26,857 bases of DNA from Butyrivibrio sp. (GCF_024699075.1 NZ_JAILQF010000265.1:1-26857); one strand, 5' to 3'. Shown: positions 7,515 through 15,501, numbered from the stretch's first letter. Translations and numbers: made by a program. The notes: generated by a model from the letters alone, not told the origin.

Positions 7515-8855
7515 TCATAGCCTTTCGCTAAGTTCAAGCATTTTAGAGAAGTATATAAGATCTGACAGATCAGTTTCAGCAAATCTGCAGGCGCTGTCTA
7601 CATTACTTACATAGAGAAGATATTTACCGTCAGGGTCATTTCTCATATAGTAGACTATAATGATCCTGAACCCTTTACTTAGCATGAGCTCAGAAAACTT
7701 AAGATAATTAGCCTTTTGAAGGTCATAGAGATTTACAACTCTAAGTGGATATACTTCAAAGAATGGCTGATAATCTTCCGGACTTAAGTATGAGATATCA
7801 AGTTCACAATTATCTCCATTACTTGTAAGCCCAAAGATAGTCTTTCCTGTCTTTTTACTGATCAGAAAAACTTCATCAAGCATATAAGTTTCTATTACTT
7901 TCCGGAAAGCCTCGTTAACAGAAATAGAATCTTTTAAAAGGAAATTAGCCATTATATCCATGATAAAAGTATTCTTGGCCTGGTTACGTTTAGTCCTTCT
8001 TGAAATAGTAACGACTTCAGTATCATTTTTTAAATTGCCATGAATAGAAGGAGTATAGATAATATATCTGTCACGACCCTTTGCCTTGGCAATATAGAGC
8101 ATCTTGTCAGCGAGCTTGAACATGTCTTCATAGTTTGAAGCCTGATCTGGGAATAAACCGCCTCCAAGAGAAACTGTTATAGTGAAGTTGTTATTTTCAT
8201 CAATATATTTTTCTCTGACATTATATCTTATATCTCTGAGAACATCGCGAAGCTCTGGCTCTTCATGTATCTTTTCAAGAACGATCACAAATTCGTCACC
8301 GCCAATTCGGCCGACAAGACCTTTGTCAGCTACGCATTCATTTGCAATATTAGCAACTTCAATTATTATCTCATCACCCTTCATATGACCGTAGGTGTCG
8401 TTGATGGATTTAAAATTATCTATGTCCATTATGAAAAAATAGAACTGTTTGCTGGGAGTCTGTTCCATCAGCTTTTTGGCATAATCAGTGATGGCACCTT
8501 TAGACAGTACACCTGTCATTTCATCGTAGTAACCTTCTGAAATATTCATTTCAAGTGTCTGAAGATCATATATATCAAGTCTTATGAGCGAAGTTTTATG
8601 TTTGGATCTGTGAACTTTGACAGACATCCAGTTAGCCTTATCATTTTTATCATACATTCTAAAGCACACAAAAGTATTCTCACTTGGCTTAAGAGATGGA
8701 AGCGCATCTTTTAAGGTGAGAAAATCATGGCTTTGAATAATGCTCTCTATATTATCAACCTTTTTGGAACCTATATACTCAAGAAAGTCATCATTTGTTT
8801 TGAGAATATCATAGCTATCATTTATTTCTACATAATAGCGTTTTAATCTGCTCAT
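7515..8855 (-). CDS. Soluble GGDEF diguanylate cyclase with N-terminal sensor-like and C-terminal domains
   Basis: 446 aa from ATG 8855; no membrane segment. An N-terminal region of about 105 residues looks PAS-like. The GGDEF domain follows ('DIDNFKSINDTYGH', GGDEF at 185-189) and then a C-terminal region of about 170 residues that may be GAF-like. The RxxD inhibitory site is absent (ADKG at that place). I chose ATG at 8855 because AAGGAG ends five bases before it; the GTG six bases further upstream abuts the ribosome site and cannot use it. The gene converges on the LarA homologue with a 24-bp gap and no clear terminator. A near copy of its start region lies 45 bp upstream; see the repeat and upstream ORF. 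Confidence 0.9.
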   Translation of the reverse strand: MSRLKRYYVEINDSYDILKTNDDFLEYIGSKKVDNIESIIQSHDFLTLKDALPSLKPSENTFVCFRMYDKNDKANWMSVKVHRSKHKTSLIRLDIYDLQTLEMNISEGYYDEMTGVLSKGAITDYAKKLMEQTPSKQFYFFIMDIDNFKSINDTYGHMKGDEIIIEVANIANECVADKGLVGRIGGDEFVIVLEKIHEEPELRDVLRDIRYNVREKYIDENNNFTITVSLGGGLFPDQASNYEDMFKLADKMLYIAKAKGRDRYIIYTPSIHGNLKNDTEVVTISRRTKRNQAKNTFIMDIMANFLLKDSISVNEAFRKVIETYMLDEVFLISKKTGKTIFGLTSNGDNCELDISYLSPEDYQPFFEVYPLRVVNLYDLQKANYLKFSELMLSKGFRIIIVYYMRNDPDGKYLLYVSNVDSACRFAETDLSDLIYFSKMLELSERL

Positions 8856-8927
8856 AAACACTCCTTAAGTCTAATCGTAACATTTCTTAAGTCTGCTCAT
8901 AAACACTCCTTAAGTCTGCTTGTAACA
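8847..8927. repeat. 45-bp tandem duplication covering a ribosome site and start codon
   Basis: A 26-bp block at 8847-8872 recurs identically at 8892-8917. After a 4-base difference, GTAACA recurs too (8877-8882 and 8922-8927). The offset is 45 bp. On the minus strand the block contains the Shine-Dalgarno, the ATG and the first codons of the GGDEF gene. Confidence 0.9.
8871..8900 (-). CDS. Nine-codon upstream ORF made by duplication of the GGDEF gene start
   Basis: ATG at 8900 with ribosome site AAGGAG reads M-S-R-L-K-K-C-Y-D and stops at TAG (8871-8873). The gene itself begins M-S-R-L-K-R-Y-Y. The stop lies 15 bases before the gene's ATG and overlaps the approach to its ribosome site. Both start sites have identical ribosome sites and spacing, so this leader should be translated if it is transcribed. 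Whether it has a regulatory role is unknown. Confidence 0.45.
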   Translation of the reverse strand: MSRLKKCYD

Positions 8928-9317
8928 CACGATTAGCAGTAGGTACATTTTTTGAAGTATTTCCACATAAATATATAAAATATATCGTACAAAAAAGGCT
9001 ATTATAGAAGACGTTTTTGAAATTTTTTTAAAATTCATTGGACTAATTACTGGCCGATAAGGCCGCTGCGCGTTCCTAAAGCAAGAAAAAATAGCACAAA
9101 TTGATAAGAGTAAAATTAAATTTGAATAGAAAGCTTTATTCTACGACTATATAATGGTAAATGGTTGTTTCAAAATTACGGATAAGCAGTAATGATACAA
9201 AATCCCTTATCCGCAAATGGCCACAAAATTTATTATCATAGAAATACAAAAAGAATAAGCACAGTAATACCAAAAGATTAAACATATATTTTAACCATAA
9301 TGAAAGAGGTGAACATA
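8928..9317. other. Intergenic region with small inverted repeats
   Basis: No gene is supported. A minor hairpin, GGCC-GATAA-GGCC, lies at 9052-9064. A larger inverted repeat CGGATAAG 9179-9186 with CTTATCCG 9206-9213 (19-base spacer) lies about 105 bp before the deacetylase start and could be an operator or a leader hairpin. The region is very A+T-rich, and promoters cannot be chosen reliably. Confidence 0.45.
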
Positions 9318-10154
9318 ATGGCAAATATGACAATGCGCTTTCCGCAAGGCCGCCCAAAGGCGCTGACTTTAAGCTACGACGATGGTGTAGAACAGGACAT
9401 AAGGCTGATAGAGATTGCAAAGGAAAATGGCATAAAGGGAACCTTTAACATAAACAGCGGACTATTCGCTCCTGAAGATGTTGAATATAAGCCCGGAACA
9501 ATTCACAGAAGGATGCCGCTTAGTAAGGTGCTGGAAGTATACAAGAACTCTGACTTTGAGATAGCAGCTCATGCCTATACACATGCGGCTCTTACGGGCC
9601 TTCCTTCTAATGTTGCTGCAGATGAGATCTTAAAAGACAGGAAAGTGCTTGAGAGATTATTTGGAACCATCATAAGAGGTTTTGCATATCCTTATGGAGC
9701 GTATGATGATAATAGCGTTTCTATACTTAAAAACTGCGGAATGTGCTATGCAAGAACAGTTAATTCTACACATGATTTTCGTATTCCTTCAGACTGGCTG
9801 AGACTTCCTGCAACCTGTCATCATAATGATCCAATGCTTATGGAGCTGGCTCACAAATTTGTAGAAGAGAACAAGAGCTTAAGCCCGATGCTTTTTTACC
9901 TTTGGGGGCATACATATGAGTTTGAACAAAAAGATAACTGGAATGTGATCGAAGAATTTTGCAAGTACATGTCAGGAAGAGATGATATATGGTATGCTAC
10001 TAATATAGAAATATATGATTATTGTAATGCATTTTCCCAGCTTATTTTTGATACAGATATGACTATGTGCCAGAATCCTACATGTACAGACATCTGGTTT
10101 ACCTATGATGAAAAGGATGTATTTGTTCCAGCAGGAGAAAAAGTGAAGTTTTAA
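9318..10154 (+). CDS. Polysaccharide deacetylase (NodB homology) family protein
   Basis: 278 aa. NodB-fold enzymes remove acetyl groups from carbohydrates by metal-dependent hydrolysis. Visible motifs: 'LTLSYDDG' (Asp21-Asp22, motif 1), 'HAYTH' (His85 and His89, metal-binding motif 2), and 'RGFAYPYG' (120-127, motif 3). No signal peptide or membrane anchor is seen, so it is predicted cytoplasmic, which is unusual for peptidoglycan deacetylases and suggests a soluble substrate. An extra C-terminal stretch of about 50 residues follows the fold. ATG 9318 is preferred over the in-frame ATG 18 bp upstream because AGAGGTG precedes it at proper spacing. Confidence 0.85.
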   Translation: MANMTMRFPQGRPKALTLSYDDGVEQDIRLIEIAKENGIKGTFNINSGLFAPEDVEYKPGTIHRRMPLSKVLEVYKNSDFEIAAHAYTHAALTGLPSNVAADEILKDRKVLERLFGTIIRGFAYPYGAYDDNSVSILKNCGMCYARTVNSTHDFRIPSDWLRLPATCHHNDPMLMELAHKFVEENKSLSPMLFYLWGHTYEFEQKDNWNVIEEFCKYMSGRDDIWYATNIEIYDYCNAFSQLIFDTDMTMCQNPTCTDIWFTYDEKDVFVPAGEKVKF

Positions 10155-10181
10155 AAGGTCCTGTTAATGCGTGTTTCTAAA

Positions 10182-10210
10182 TGCAAGTTTCACCAGGCGT
10201 AACTTGCATC
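10182..10210 (+). terminator. Hairpin after the deacetylase gene, possible weak terminator
   Basis: A perfect 9-bp stem (ATGCAAGTT 10182-10190 with AACTTGCAT 10202-10210) and 11-base loop lies 28 bp after the stop. It is A-rich and not T-rich downstream, so it may stabilise the mRNA end and need not terminate. Confidence 0.4.
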
Positions 10211-10227
10211 GTAATAAAAAATCTACA

Positions 10228-10258
10228 TATTTGGAAGACAAGATATTTGGAAGACAAA
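10228..10258. repeat. Tandem 16-bp repeat, two copies
   Basis: ATATTTGGAAGACAA occurs at 10228-10242 and again at 10244-10258 (period 16), immediately before the ribosome site of the next gene. Confidence 0.85.
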
Positions 10259-10282
10259 TAATAGATGTGGAGGACACCATAC

Positions 10283-10834
10283 ATGACAAGATTACTTAAC
10301 CTATTGATTGTTATTCTTGAAGTGATTGCTTTCTCCAAAAGCATTAAAGGAAGAAAAATCTGGCAGCTTCTTGTGTATTATACACAGCTTTCCAATTTCC
10401 TTACCTTTATAGCTTCTTTATTGTTTGTATTATTTGGGGCAAAAGAATTTGTAGAAATTCTGCGCTATATAAGCGTTTGCATGCTGATAATGACTTTCCT
10501 TGTTACAGCATGTGTACTTGTTCCAATGTCACATGATGCTAAAGGTCTGCTTTTTTCAGGAAGCGGTCTTTTTCATCATCTGATAATTCCTATATTATCT
10601 TCACTGACATATTTTATTGGAGAACCAAAAGCGCCGTTTGCATTTATATGGACGACGCCCTTGGTTACTCTTATTTATGGACTTATAATGCTAAGACTAA
10701 ATTATATTGGAATAGTAGAGGGACCATATCCCTTCTTTAAAATCAGAAATCTTGGAGCTTTAAAGACAACTGCATGGATGATCGTGCTTATGATAGTTGT
10801 GAGTATAATATCCGCATTAGGCGGGCTCGTCTAG
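10283..10834 (+). CDS. Small integral membrane protein, Pr6Pr/FAR-17a-like
   Basis: 183 aa with about six hydrophobic helices and few charged residues. The elements 'YYTQLSNFLTF' near residue 35 and 'FHHLIIPILSSLTYF' near residue 100 recall the Pr6Pr membrane family (FAR-17a/AIG1-like); this is a weak resemblance noted by eye, and the function is unknown. The ATG at 10283 is chosen because GGAGG lies nine bases before it, whereas the in-frame ATG 18 bp upstream has no ribosome site. Its last 18 bp overlap the end of the AMP-ligase gene on the other strand. The close spacing suggests it could be read together with the deacetylase, though a hairpin lies between. Confidence 0.75.
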   Translation: MTRLLNLLIVILEVIAFSKSIKGRKIWQLLVYYTQLSNFLTFIASLLFVLFGAKEFVEILRYISVCMLIMTFLVTACVLVPMSHDAKGLLFSGSGLFHHLIIPILSSLTYFIGEPKAPFAFIWTTPLVTLIYGLIMLRLNYIGIVEGPYPFFKIRNLGALKTTAWMIVLMIVVSIISALGGLV

Positions 10835-12349
10835 GAGAGCCTTCTGTCTTAAGATTTTCTTGGTCGTGTTTCGTACAAAAGGATTCTTTCTTACTACAAG
10901 GCGGCTAAGCTTTTTGTAAGAAGGCTGAGACTTGTTAAAGCTATCGAGAATCTTTTGAAGCTCAAGCTTTACAGTTTCATCGTTCCACTTTTTCTTTTTA
11001 ATATATTCCTGATCGGGATAAATCCTTGCGGTAAGAATGTTGTCTTCACCTGTGATGACAACTTCTTCGATGAGCTTTTCAAGAGCAAGCTTATTTTCAA
11101 TCTCCTCAGGCGATATATTTTCACCATTAGATAGAATTATCAGATTCTTGACTCTTCCGTTAATATAAAGGAAGCCATCTTCGTCAATATATCCCTTGTC
11201 ACCTGTATGAAGCCAGCCGTCTTTGAGTGTTTCAGCAGTTTCTGAAGGCATCTTGTAATAACCCTGCATTACGCTTGTGGATTTGACCAGGACTTCACCA
11301 TCTTCGAAAGCTACCTGAGCATTTTTAAGAACCTTACCTACAGAACCTGGCTTGTGGCAGGTAGGAGTGTTAGAACTTATAACAGGTGAGCATTCTGACA
11401 TTCCGTAGCCTTCATAGATATTTACACCGTAAGCAGCAAACTTGTCGATATAATACTTATCAAGATGCGCACCGCCTACAAAAACTGTCTTTAAATTTCC
11501 GCCAAAAGCTTTCTGGGCAACAAGCTTTTTAGGAAGAAGCTTTGCAGCACTTTCAAGCTTCTTGTAGATAGTTTCTACGATCATAGGTACCATGAGCATT
11601 ACTTCAGGCTTGAAAAGAGTCATGTTCCTTGCCATGTGGAGGAAGGAATCGTTGATGCATACAGTTGCGCCAAGGCTGAATCCCTTAAGCCAGTCCATGA
11701 CAAGGCAGAATGCGTGATGAACAGGAAGAACACTAAGAAGCGTCTTGCCTGGCTCTACGTCATATTCAACAGCTTCAACATTGGTTATAAGATTGGTGTG
11801 AGAGAGCATTACGCCTTTACTCTTGCCTGTTGTACCTGATGTAAAGATTATCATGGCAGTATCATCGCCGCTATTATTCTTTGAATCTTCAGCGCTGTCG
11901 GATGCTTCTTTCAGATCTTCAAGACTTTTAAAGGTCTCATTACCATTTGTAGTAAAAAGATATATTTGCTTAACTTTAGGACAGCACTTAAGAATCTTCT
12001 CAGCAAGTAATATATTTGATTCTTCAAGAAAAACAGCTTCAGAATCAGATCTGTCCACAAGCTCTACAAGATCATCAGCTGGAAGAAGCGGATCAAGCGG
12101 AATTGCAACATTGTCGCCACTTGTTATGGCAAGATAGCTCTCAATCCAGCTTACAGAAGATGTTCCTATAAGCGCAAGGTGGCTTTTAGAAAAGCCTTCT
12201 GCCTTAATCCCTTTTCTGATGCTGGTAACAGATTCATTGAGTTCTTTATAGGTTTTGGATTCTATCTGACTTCCTTTTGCCCATTTTACTGCAGGAACAT
12301 TTGAAAATTTATCTGTAGAATATTCTAGTAATTCTCTTATTGAATTCAC
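10817..12349 (-). CDS. AMP-dependent acyl ligase (acyl-CoA/acyl-ACP synthetase-like)
   Basis: 510 aa ANL-superfamily adenylating enzyme: it activates a carboxylic acid as an acyl-AMP and passes it to a thiol. Visible motifs: P-loop-like 'FTSGTTGKSKG' 169-179, 'YGMSE' 315-319, 'HTGD' 381-384, the hinge 'NGRVKNLIILSNGENISPEEIE', and a C-terminal Lys region 'NTTKKILRQK'. The overall pattern is closer to fatty-acid ligases than to amino-acid adenylation domains. The start is GTG at 12349, eight bases after AGGAGG. That ribosome site lies in the end of the carrier protein gene, with only 3 bp between the two. Its likely thiol partner is therefore that carrier protein, not free CoA. It is the last gene of a C-ACP-ligase set. 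Confidence 0.88.
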   Translation of the reverse strand: MNSIRELLEYSTDKFSNVPAVKWAKGSQIESKTYKELNESVTSIRKGIKAEGFSKSHLALIGTSSVSWIESYLAITSGDNVAIPLDPLLPADDLVELVDRSDSEAVFLEESNILLAEKILKCCPKVKQIYLFTTNGNETFKSLEDLKEASDSAEDSKNNSGDDTAMIIFTSGTTGKSKGVMLSHTNLITNVEAVEYDVEPGKTLLSVLPVHHAFCLVMDWLKGFSLGATVCINDSFLHMARNMTLFKPEVMLMVPMIVETIYKKLESAAKLLPKKLVAQKAFGGNLKTVFVGGAHLDKYYIDKFAAYGVNIYEGYGMSECSPVISSNTPTCHKPGSVGKVLKNAQVAFEDGEVLVKSTSVMQGYYKMPSETAETLKDGWLHTGDKGYIDEDGFLYINGRVKNLIILSNGENISPEEIENKLALEKLIEEVVITGEDNILTARIYPDQEYIKKKKWNDETVKLELQKILDSFNKSQPSYKKLSRLVVRKNPFVRNTTKKILRQKALLDEPA

Positions 12350-12352
12350 TGT

Positions 12353-12592
12353 TTATGCCTCCTGACATGCAAGGTTTACAAGCTGCAGAGCTTCGCTCAG
12401 AGTAGTAACATTAGCAAGATTTTCAGGATCGATCTCTATATCGAAATTGTCCTCCATATCTCCGAGAAAAGACATAAGGTCAAAAGAGCTAAGACCCAGG
12501 TCTTCAGTCAGACGCATGTCATTTTTCATATCCTTTGGTTCGATGTCACAGTACTGTGCAAGTAGATTCTTGAAAATTTTCTCTGTTTTCAT
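12353..12592 (-). CDS. Acyl/peptidyl carrier protein
   Basis: 79 aa, typical size for a free-standing carrier protein. The phosphopantetheine attachment motif is 'EDLGLSSFDLM', with Ser36 as the modified residue. It is acidic ('GDMEDNFDIEIDPE') as expected. ATG 12592 is chosen because GAGGAG lies upstream at good spacing (GAACATT between); an in-frame extension of 12 codons has no support. It sits directly upstream of the AMP-ligase gene and downstream of the condensation-domain gene, and should carry the activated acyl group between them. Confidence 0.92.
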   Translation of the reverse strand: MKTEKIFKNLLAQYCDIEPKDMKNDMRLTEDLGLSSFDLMSFLGDMEDNFDIEIDPENLANVTTLSEALQLVNLACQEA

Positions 12593-12763
12593 AATGTTCT
12601 CCTCGATTCTTTGTATGATTTTTACCAAAAAACTTTTTTAAATAATAGATATTTTGAAATTATAAACAGAAATCCGCTTTAATTACGGTTTTCCTTTTTT
12701 ATAAGTTAGCAGGCAGCATAACCTTTGACGAAAACGGACGTAACCTGCTCTTTATCTGCATTT
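12593..12763 (-). other. Spacer within the C-ACP-ligase set, with hairpin
   Basis: 171 bp without a gene. On the minus strand an imperfect hairpin is bounded by AGCAGG and CCTGCT arms (12705-12746 region) just after the condensation gene. It lacks a T tract, so it may be a processing or weak termination site, and the carrier-ligase pair could have its own promoter. Confidence 0.35.
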
Positions 12764-14149
12764 TTATACTTGCCTTATAACATCGTTTAGTGACATGTCA
12801 GGATTCTGAACACCCTTGAACATTATCCTCATCATGTAATAGTAGAAAAGCTCTATATCTTTTTCCACCAAATGAGCTGTCTGATAGTGATAAGAGAAGT
12901 TAAGGCCCCCGCCTGCAGTATTAGTAACTGTCAGATAGACTTTCTTGGTAGCAGCGCCGTTAGCATACCACTTAAAATATACGGGAATATCTGAAAGGTC
13001 AGGATTACCGGATGCCATCTGCATAGGCTGATAAGTGAGGTAGCAGCTTTCGTAAGTCGTATCTTTTGGCGTATTATAACGATCTTCAATTTCTTTATAG
13101 ATAAGTGCCGGATCATAGCTGCTGTGAAGATAGACACTGCTTTGCTCGTTCTGAACAAGCTTTGCTGCTTCGATAAAAGAAGTATTATTGCTAATCACAG
13201 TCCTGCAAGGGAACATGATGGTCCTGCTGCCGCCTGAAGTCCATTCATCTTTGGTGGAGCGTCTTGCTATAAAGTTTTGAATTGATATATCTTCCTGGCC
13301 ATTATTAACTTTTGAAAGATAGGTCCTCATGGTCAAAAGAAGCAGATTGTTAAAAGAAATATGATGTTGTTCACAAAAGCTGAAGAGCTCTTTGGTAGGA
13401 TCACTTTCAAGTTTATAATCCTTGACAGTTACAAAGAGATTATCTTTTTCTATATCACAGGAACGAAGATTTGGATTATTATGCTTTTGTCTTGAGGCTT
13501 CAAGAGGCCATGGACCTGTAATATCAGAATATAACGGCTCTCCAAAGGTATCTAGCTTATCACTCCAGAACTTCTTGTCACGCTTAAATCTCTTTTCATT
13601 ACTGGCCTTTGAAAGGTCTGATTCAAGAACCTTAGTATAATCGGCAAGATCTTCAGGATAAGCTTTATTGTATTTAAAGTGGGCATAGAGCTTAATGATA
13701 TCCTCGACCATTACCGCAAGGCCGCAGGAGTCGATCAGCCTGTGATCCATGTGAACGAAGAATCCGTTATATCCCTCCGGCATCATAACAAAATAGAACT
13801 CGTACATCGGAATATCGTCACCGTCAAATGTTGAATAAGCCATTTTCTGTAAGGTGGCATCGGCTTTTTCGAATGAAAGCTGATCAAGCTTTAAGATCTT
13901 AATAGAAGAAGGTGCCTTGTTTACAAGATACTGCATGATATTACCGTCTTCATCCGGCTTTGTGAATCTGAGACCAAGACATTTGTATCTTGTCATTTCA
14001 GTATCAATACACTTTTTTAACAGACCAAAGTCCATTTCAAGTTTTAATGCTGCAACAATACTAACCCCTGAAACCTGCTGGGTATGGTAGGTTTTTATCC
14101 ATCTGTAATGCATGTTTTGTGCAGCAGTTAACGGATAAAGCTTTTTCAT
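12764..14149 (-). CDS. Free-standing condensation-domain (acyltransferase) protein
   Basis: 461 aa, the length of a single nonribosomal-peptide condensation domain, with no other domain. The active-site region reads 'FFVHMDHRLIDSCG': the catalytic second His of HHxxxDG is present as His136 and the Asp as Asp140, while the first His is Asp135 and the motif Gly is Ser141. The C-terminal half has 'LTVTNTAGGGLNFSYHY', like the latch region of the fold. It probably transfers an acyl group from the adjacent carrier protein to an amine or alcohol. ATG 14149 follows GAGGAG by eight bases; the GTG two codons earlier is too close to it. It is the first gene of the set. Confidence 0.82.
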   Translation of the reverse strand: MKKLYPLTAAQNMHYRWIKTYHTQQVSGVSIVAALKLEMDFGLLKKCIDTEMTRYKCLGLRFTKPDEDGNIMQYLVNKAPSSIKILKLDQLSFEKADATLQKMAYSTFDGDDIPMYEFYFVMMPEGYNGFFVHMDHRLIDSCGLAVMVEDIIKLYAHFKYNKAYPEDLADYTKVLESDLSKASNEKRFKRDKKFWSDKLDTFGEPLYSDITGPWPLEASRQKHNNPNLRSCDIEKDNLFVTVKDYKLESDPTKELFSFCEQHHISFNNLLLLTMRTYLSKVNNGQEDISIQNFIARRSTKDEWTSGGSRTIMFPCRTVISNNTSFIEAAKLVQNEQSSVYLHSSYDPALIYKEIEDRYNTPKDTTYESCYLTYQPMQMASGNPDLSDIPVYFKWYANGAATKKVYLTVTNTAGGGLNFSYHYQTAHLVEKDIELFYYYMMRIMFKGVQNPDMSLNDVIRQV

Positions 14150-14412
14150 AATCACGTCTCCTCGTAAGCGTTTTATTGTTACTTAAAGAAGTTATCACAG
14201 TAAATCGTATTTTTGAATACCATTTTTGAGTTAACAAACACTTTTGAAAAAATTGTCCGAGAGAGCATTATATGGAAAATGAGTTTAACTACGATAAGCG
14301 TAGACCTAAATAGACAAGAGAAAATAAGATTAATGGACGATCATTTTTTCTCTATATATTATTGGATTGTTGGTGTAAAATCGTATATAGACTGAAAAAA
14401 AGGAGTATGAAG

Positions 14413-14841
14413 ATGAGAAAAATATTTAAAATGTATGCACTTTTAGGAACAATTCTACTACTTACCGGTTGTGGTTCTAAAGAGCCTCAGACTTTGGAAC
14501 TTGCGCTAGATTCTAACCAGACAACCGGGTATTCCTGGACGCTTACTCAGGAAGAAGAACTATTTGATGTCAATGAAGAATATATTGTAGATGAGAACGA
14601 CGAGAATATGACAGGAGTTGGAGGACAGCAGATTTTCACACTTGAACCCAAAGAAGCTGGTACTACAAAGCTTACATTTAGATATTCAAGATCATGGGAA
14701 GAAGAGAGCGATGAAGATACAGTTGTATCCTACACCGTAAAGGTTAGTAAGAGTAAGCAGATTGAAATTCAGGCTGCAACATTTGCAGGCGGAGACGACA
14801 TAAATGAACTGCCTACAGTACCACAACCAACAATTAAGTGA
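14413..14841 (+). CDS. Lipoprotein of the chagasin family (cysteine peptidase inhibitor I42)
   Basis: 142 aa with a lipoprotein signal: positive N-terminus, hydrophobic core and lipobox LLTG-Cys20. The mature part shows the three inhibitor loops of the chagasin fold: 'NQTTGYSW' (35-42, NxTTGY type), 'GVGG' (68-71), and 'RSW' (93-95, in place of RPW). Family members block papain-like cysteine proteases by inserting these loops into the active site. It would sit on the outer face of the membrane. An acidic stretch lies between loops one and two. ATG 14413 is preferred over ATG 14407 because GGAG ends seven bases before it but only one base before the other. It appears to be a single-gene unit. 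Confidence 0.87.
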   Translation: MRKIFKMYALLGTILLLTGCGSKEPQTLELALDSNQTTGYSWTLTQEEELFDVNEEYIVDENDENMTGVGGQQIFTLEPKEAGTTKLTFRYSRSWEEESDEDTVVSYTVKVSKSKQIEIQAATFAGGDDINELPTVPQPTIK

Positions 14842-15032
14842 TTCAAATTTTGCACATACAAATAAGTTTCTTTCCTTGCAATTTGATTACCTTTGGCGGT
14901 TTGTAAAGTGCGAAGTTTAAATGAGCAACTTGCAAAATCATAAAAAACGCAATAATTTGAAAATAAATAATGTTTTTAGGATAAATTTAGTTTTCACTGA
15001 TATTATAACTTCGAAAAGGAGTTAATAATATC

Positions 15033-15296
15033 ATGTCAGATACAGCAATTAAAGGAATAAGTACATATCAGATGCATGTTCAGTCACTTAGCACCAGAGC
15101 TAATGAACTCTCAAAAAGCGGCGATGCAAGCTCATTATCACTTGCTTCAGCTCTCAGACAGCAAATGAGTAGTGTTCAGGGCCAGCTTAGTGCTGTAAAG
15201 GCTTCAAATGAAAATGCCCAGATATATAGCTATAATGCTAAAGCAGAAGCTAATATGTCAGGCACTGTAGGCAGTAAGTTTGATATGACCGTTTAA
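15033..15296 (+). CDS. Small unknown helical protein
   Basis: 87 aa; I do not recognise it. It is rich in Ser, Ala and Gln (about 15 Ser), with no hydrophobic membrane segment, no Cys, and a probable long amphipathic helix across residues 30-75 ('SLASALRQQMSSVQGQLSAVKASNENAQ'). It has a good ribosome site (AAAAGGAG, eight bases before ATG) and a strong terminator directly after it, so it is a real monocistronic gene. There is a superficial resemblance to short secreted or filament-type helical proteins, but nothing definite. Confidence 0.75.
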   Translation: MSDTAIKGISTYQMHVQSLSTRANELSKSGDASSLSLASALRQQMSSVQGQLSAVKASNENAQIYSYNAKAEANMSGTVGSKFDMTV

Positions 15297-15308
15297 TAGT
15301 TTTTGATT

Positions 15309-15335
15309 AAAATCCGCCGAATAGGCGGATTTTTT
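15309..15335 (+). terminator. Intrinsic terminator of the small unknown gene
   Basis: Stem AAAATCCGCC (15309-15318), loop GAATA, then GGCGGATTTT followed by more T to 15335. It starts 12 bp after the stop codon. Confidence 0.93.
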
Positions 15336-15356
15336 GTTGCAGAAATCACAGAATTC

Positions 15357-15427
15357 TGAATACATGAAGATGACAGAAATTGAATAAATGAAGATGATAG
15401 AAGCTGAATAAATGAAGATGACATAAG
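15357..15427. repeat. 24-bp tandem repeat, three copies
   Basis: TGAATA(C/A)ATGAAGATGA recurs at 15357, 15381 and 15405, period 24, with few differences between copies. It lies between the terminator and the TetR promoter. No coding role is supported. Confidence 0.9.
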
Positions 15428-15439
15428 TATAGATAATCA

Positions 15440-15468
15440 TTGCTTAGTTTCCATCCGTACTATAAAAT
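15440..15468 (+). promoter_or_regulatory. Probable promoter of the TetR-type gene
   Basis: TTGCTT at 15440-15445 and TAAAAT at 15463-15468 are spaced by 17 bp. The expected start (about 15475) falls at the left edge of a large palindrome. Confidence 0.55.
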
Positions 15469-15471
15469 GAT

Positions 15472-15501
15472 ATAAGTGTCGAAAGTGCTTTTGACGCTTA
15501 T
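15472..15501. promoter_or_regulatory. 30-bp palindrome, candidate TetR operator
   Basis: Arms ATAAGTGTCGAAAG (15472-15485) and CTTTTGACGCTTAT (15488-15501) are inverted repeats with 2 mismatches in 14, around a central TG. It lies just downstream of the -10 and about 95 bp before the regulator gene, the usual place for a TetR autoregulation site. A second, imperfect hairpin (ACTAAA...TTTAGT) follows at about 15529-15557. Confidence 0.65.

Noticed and set aside
8856..8861. GTG start six bases upstream for the soluble GGDEF protein
   Set aside because: The GTG abuts the Shine-Dalgarno sequence, leaving no spacing; ATG 8855 is five bases away.
9052..9068. GCCGATAA, a match to the -10 of flagellar sigma factor promoters
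   Set aside because: No TAAA is found about 15 bases upstream, and no motility gene follows.
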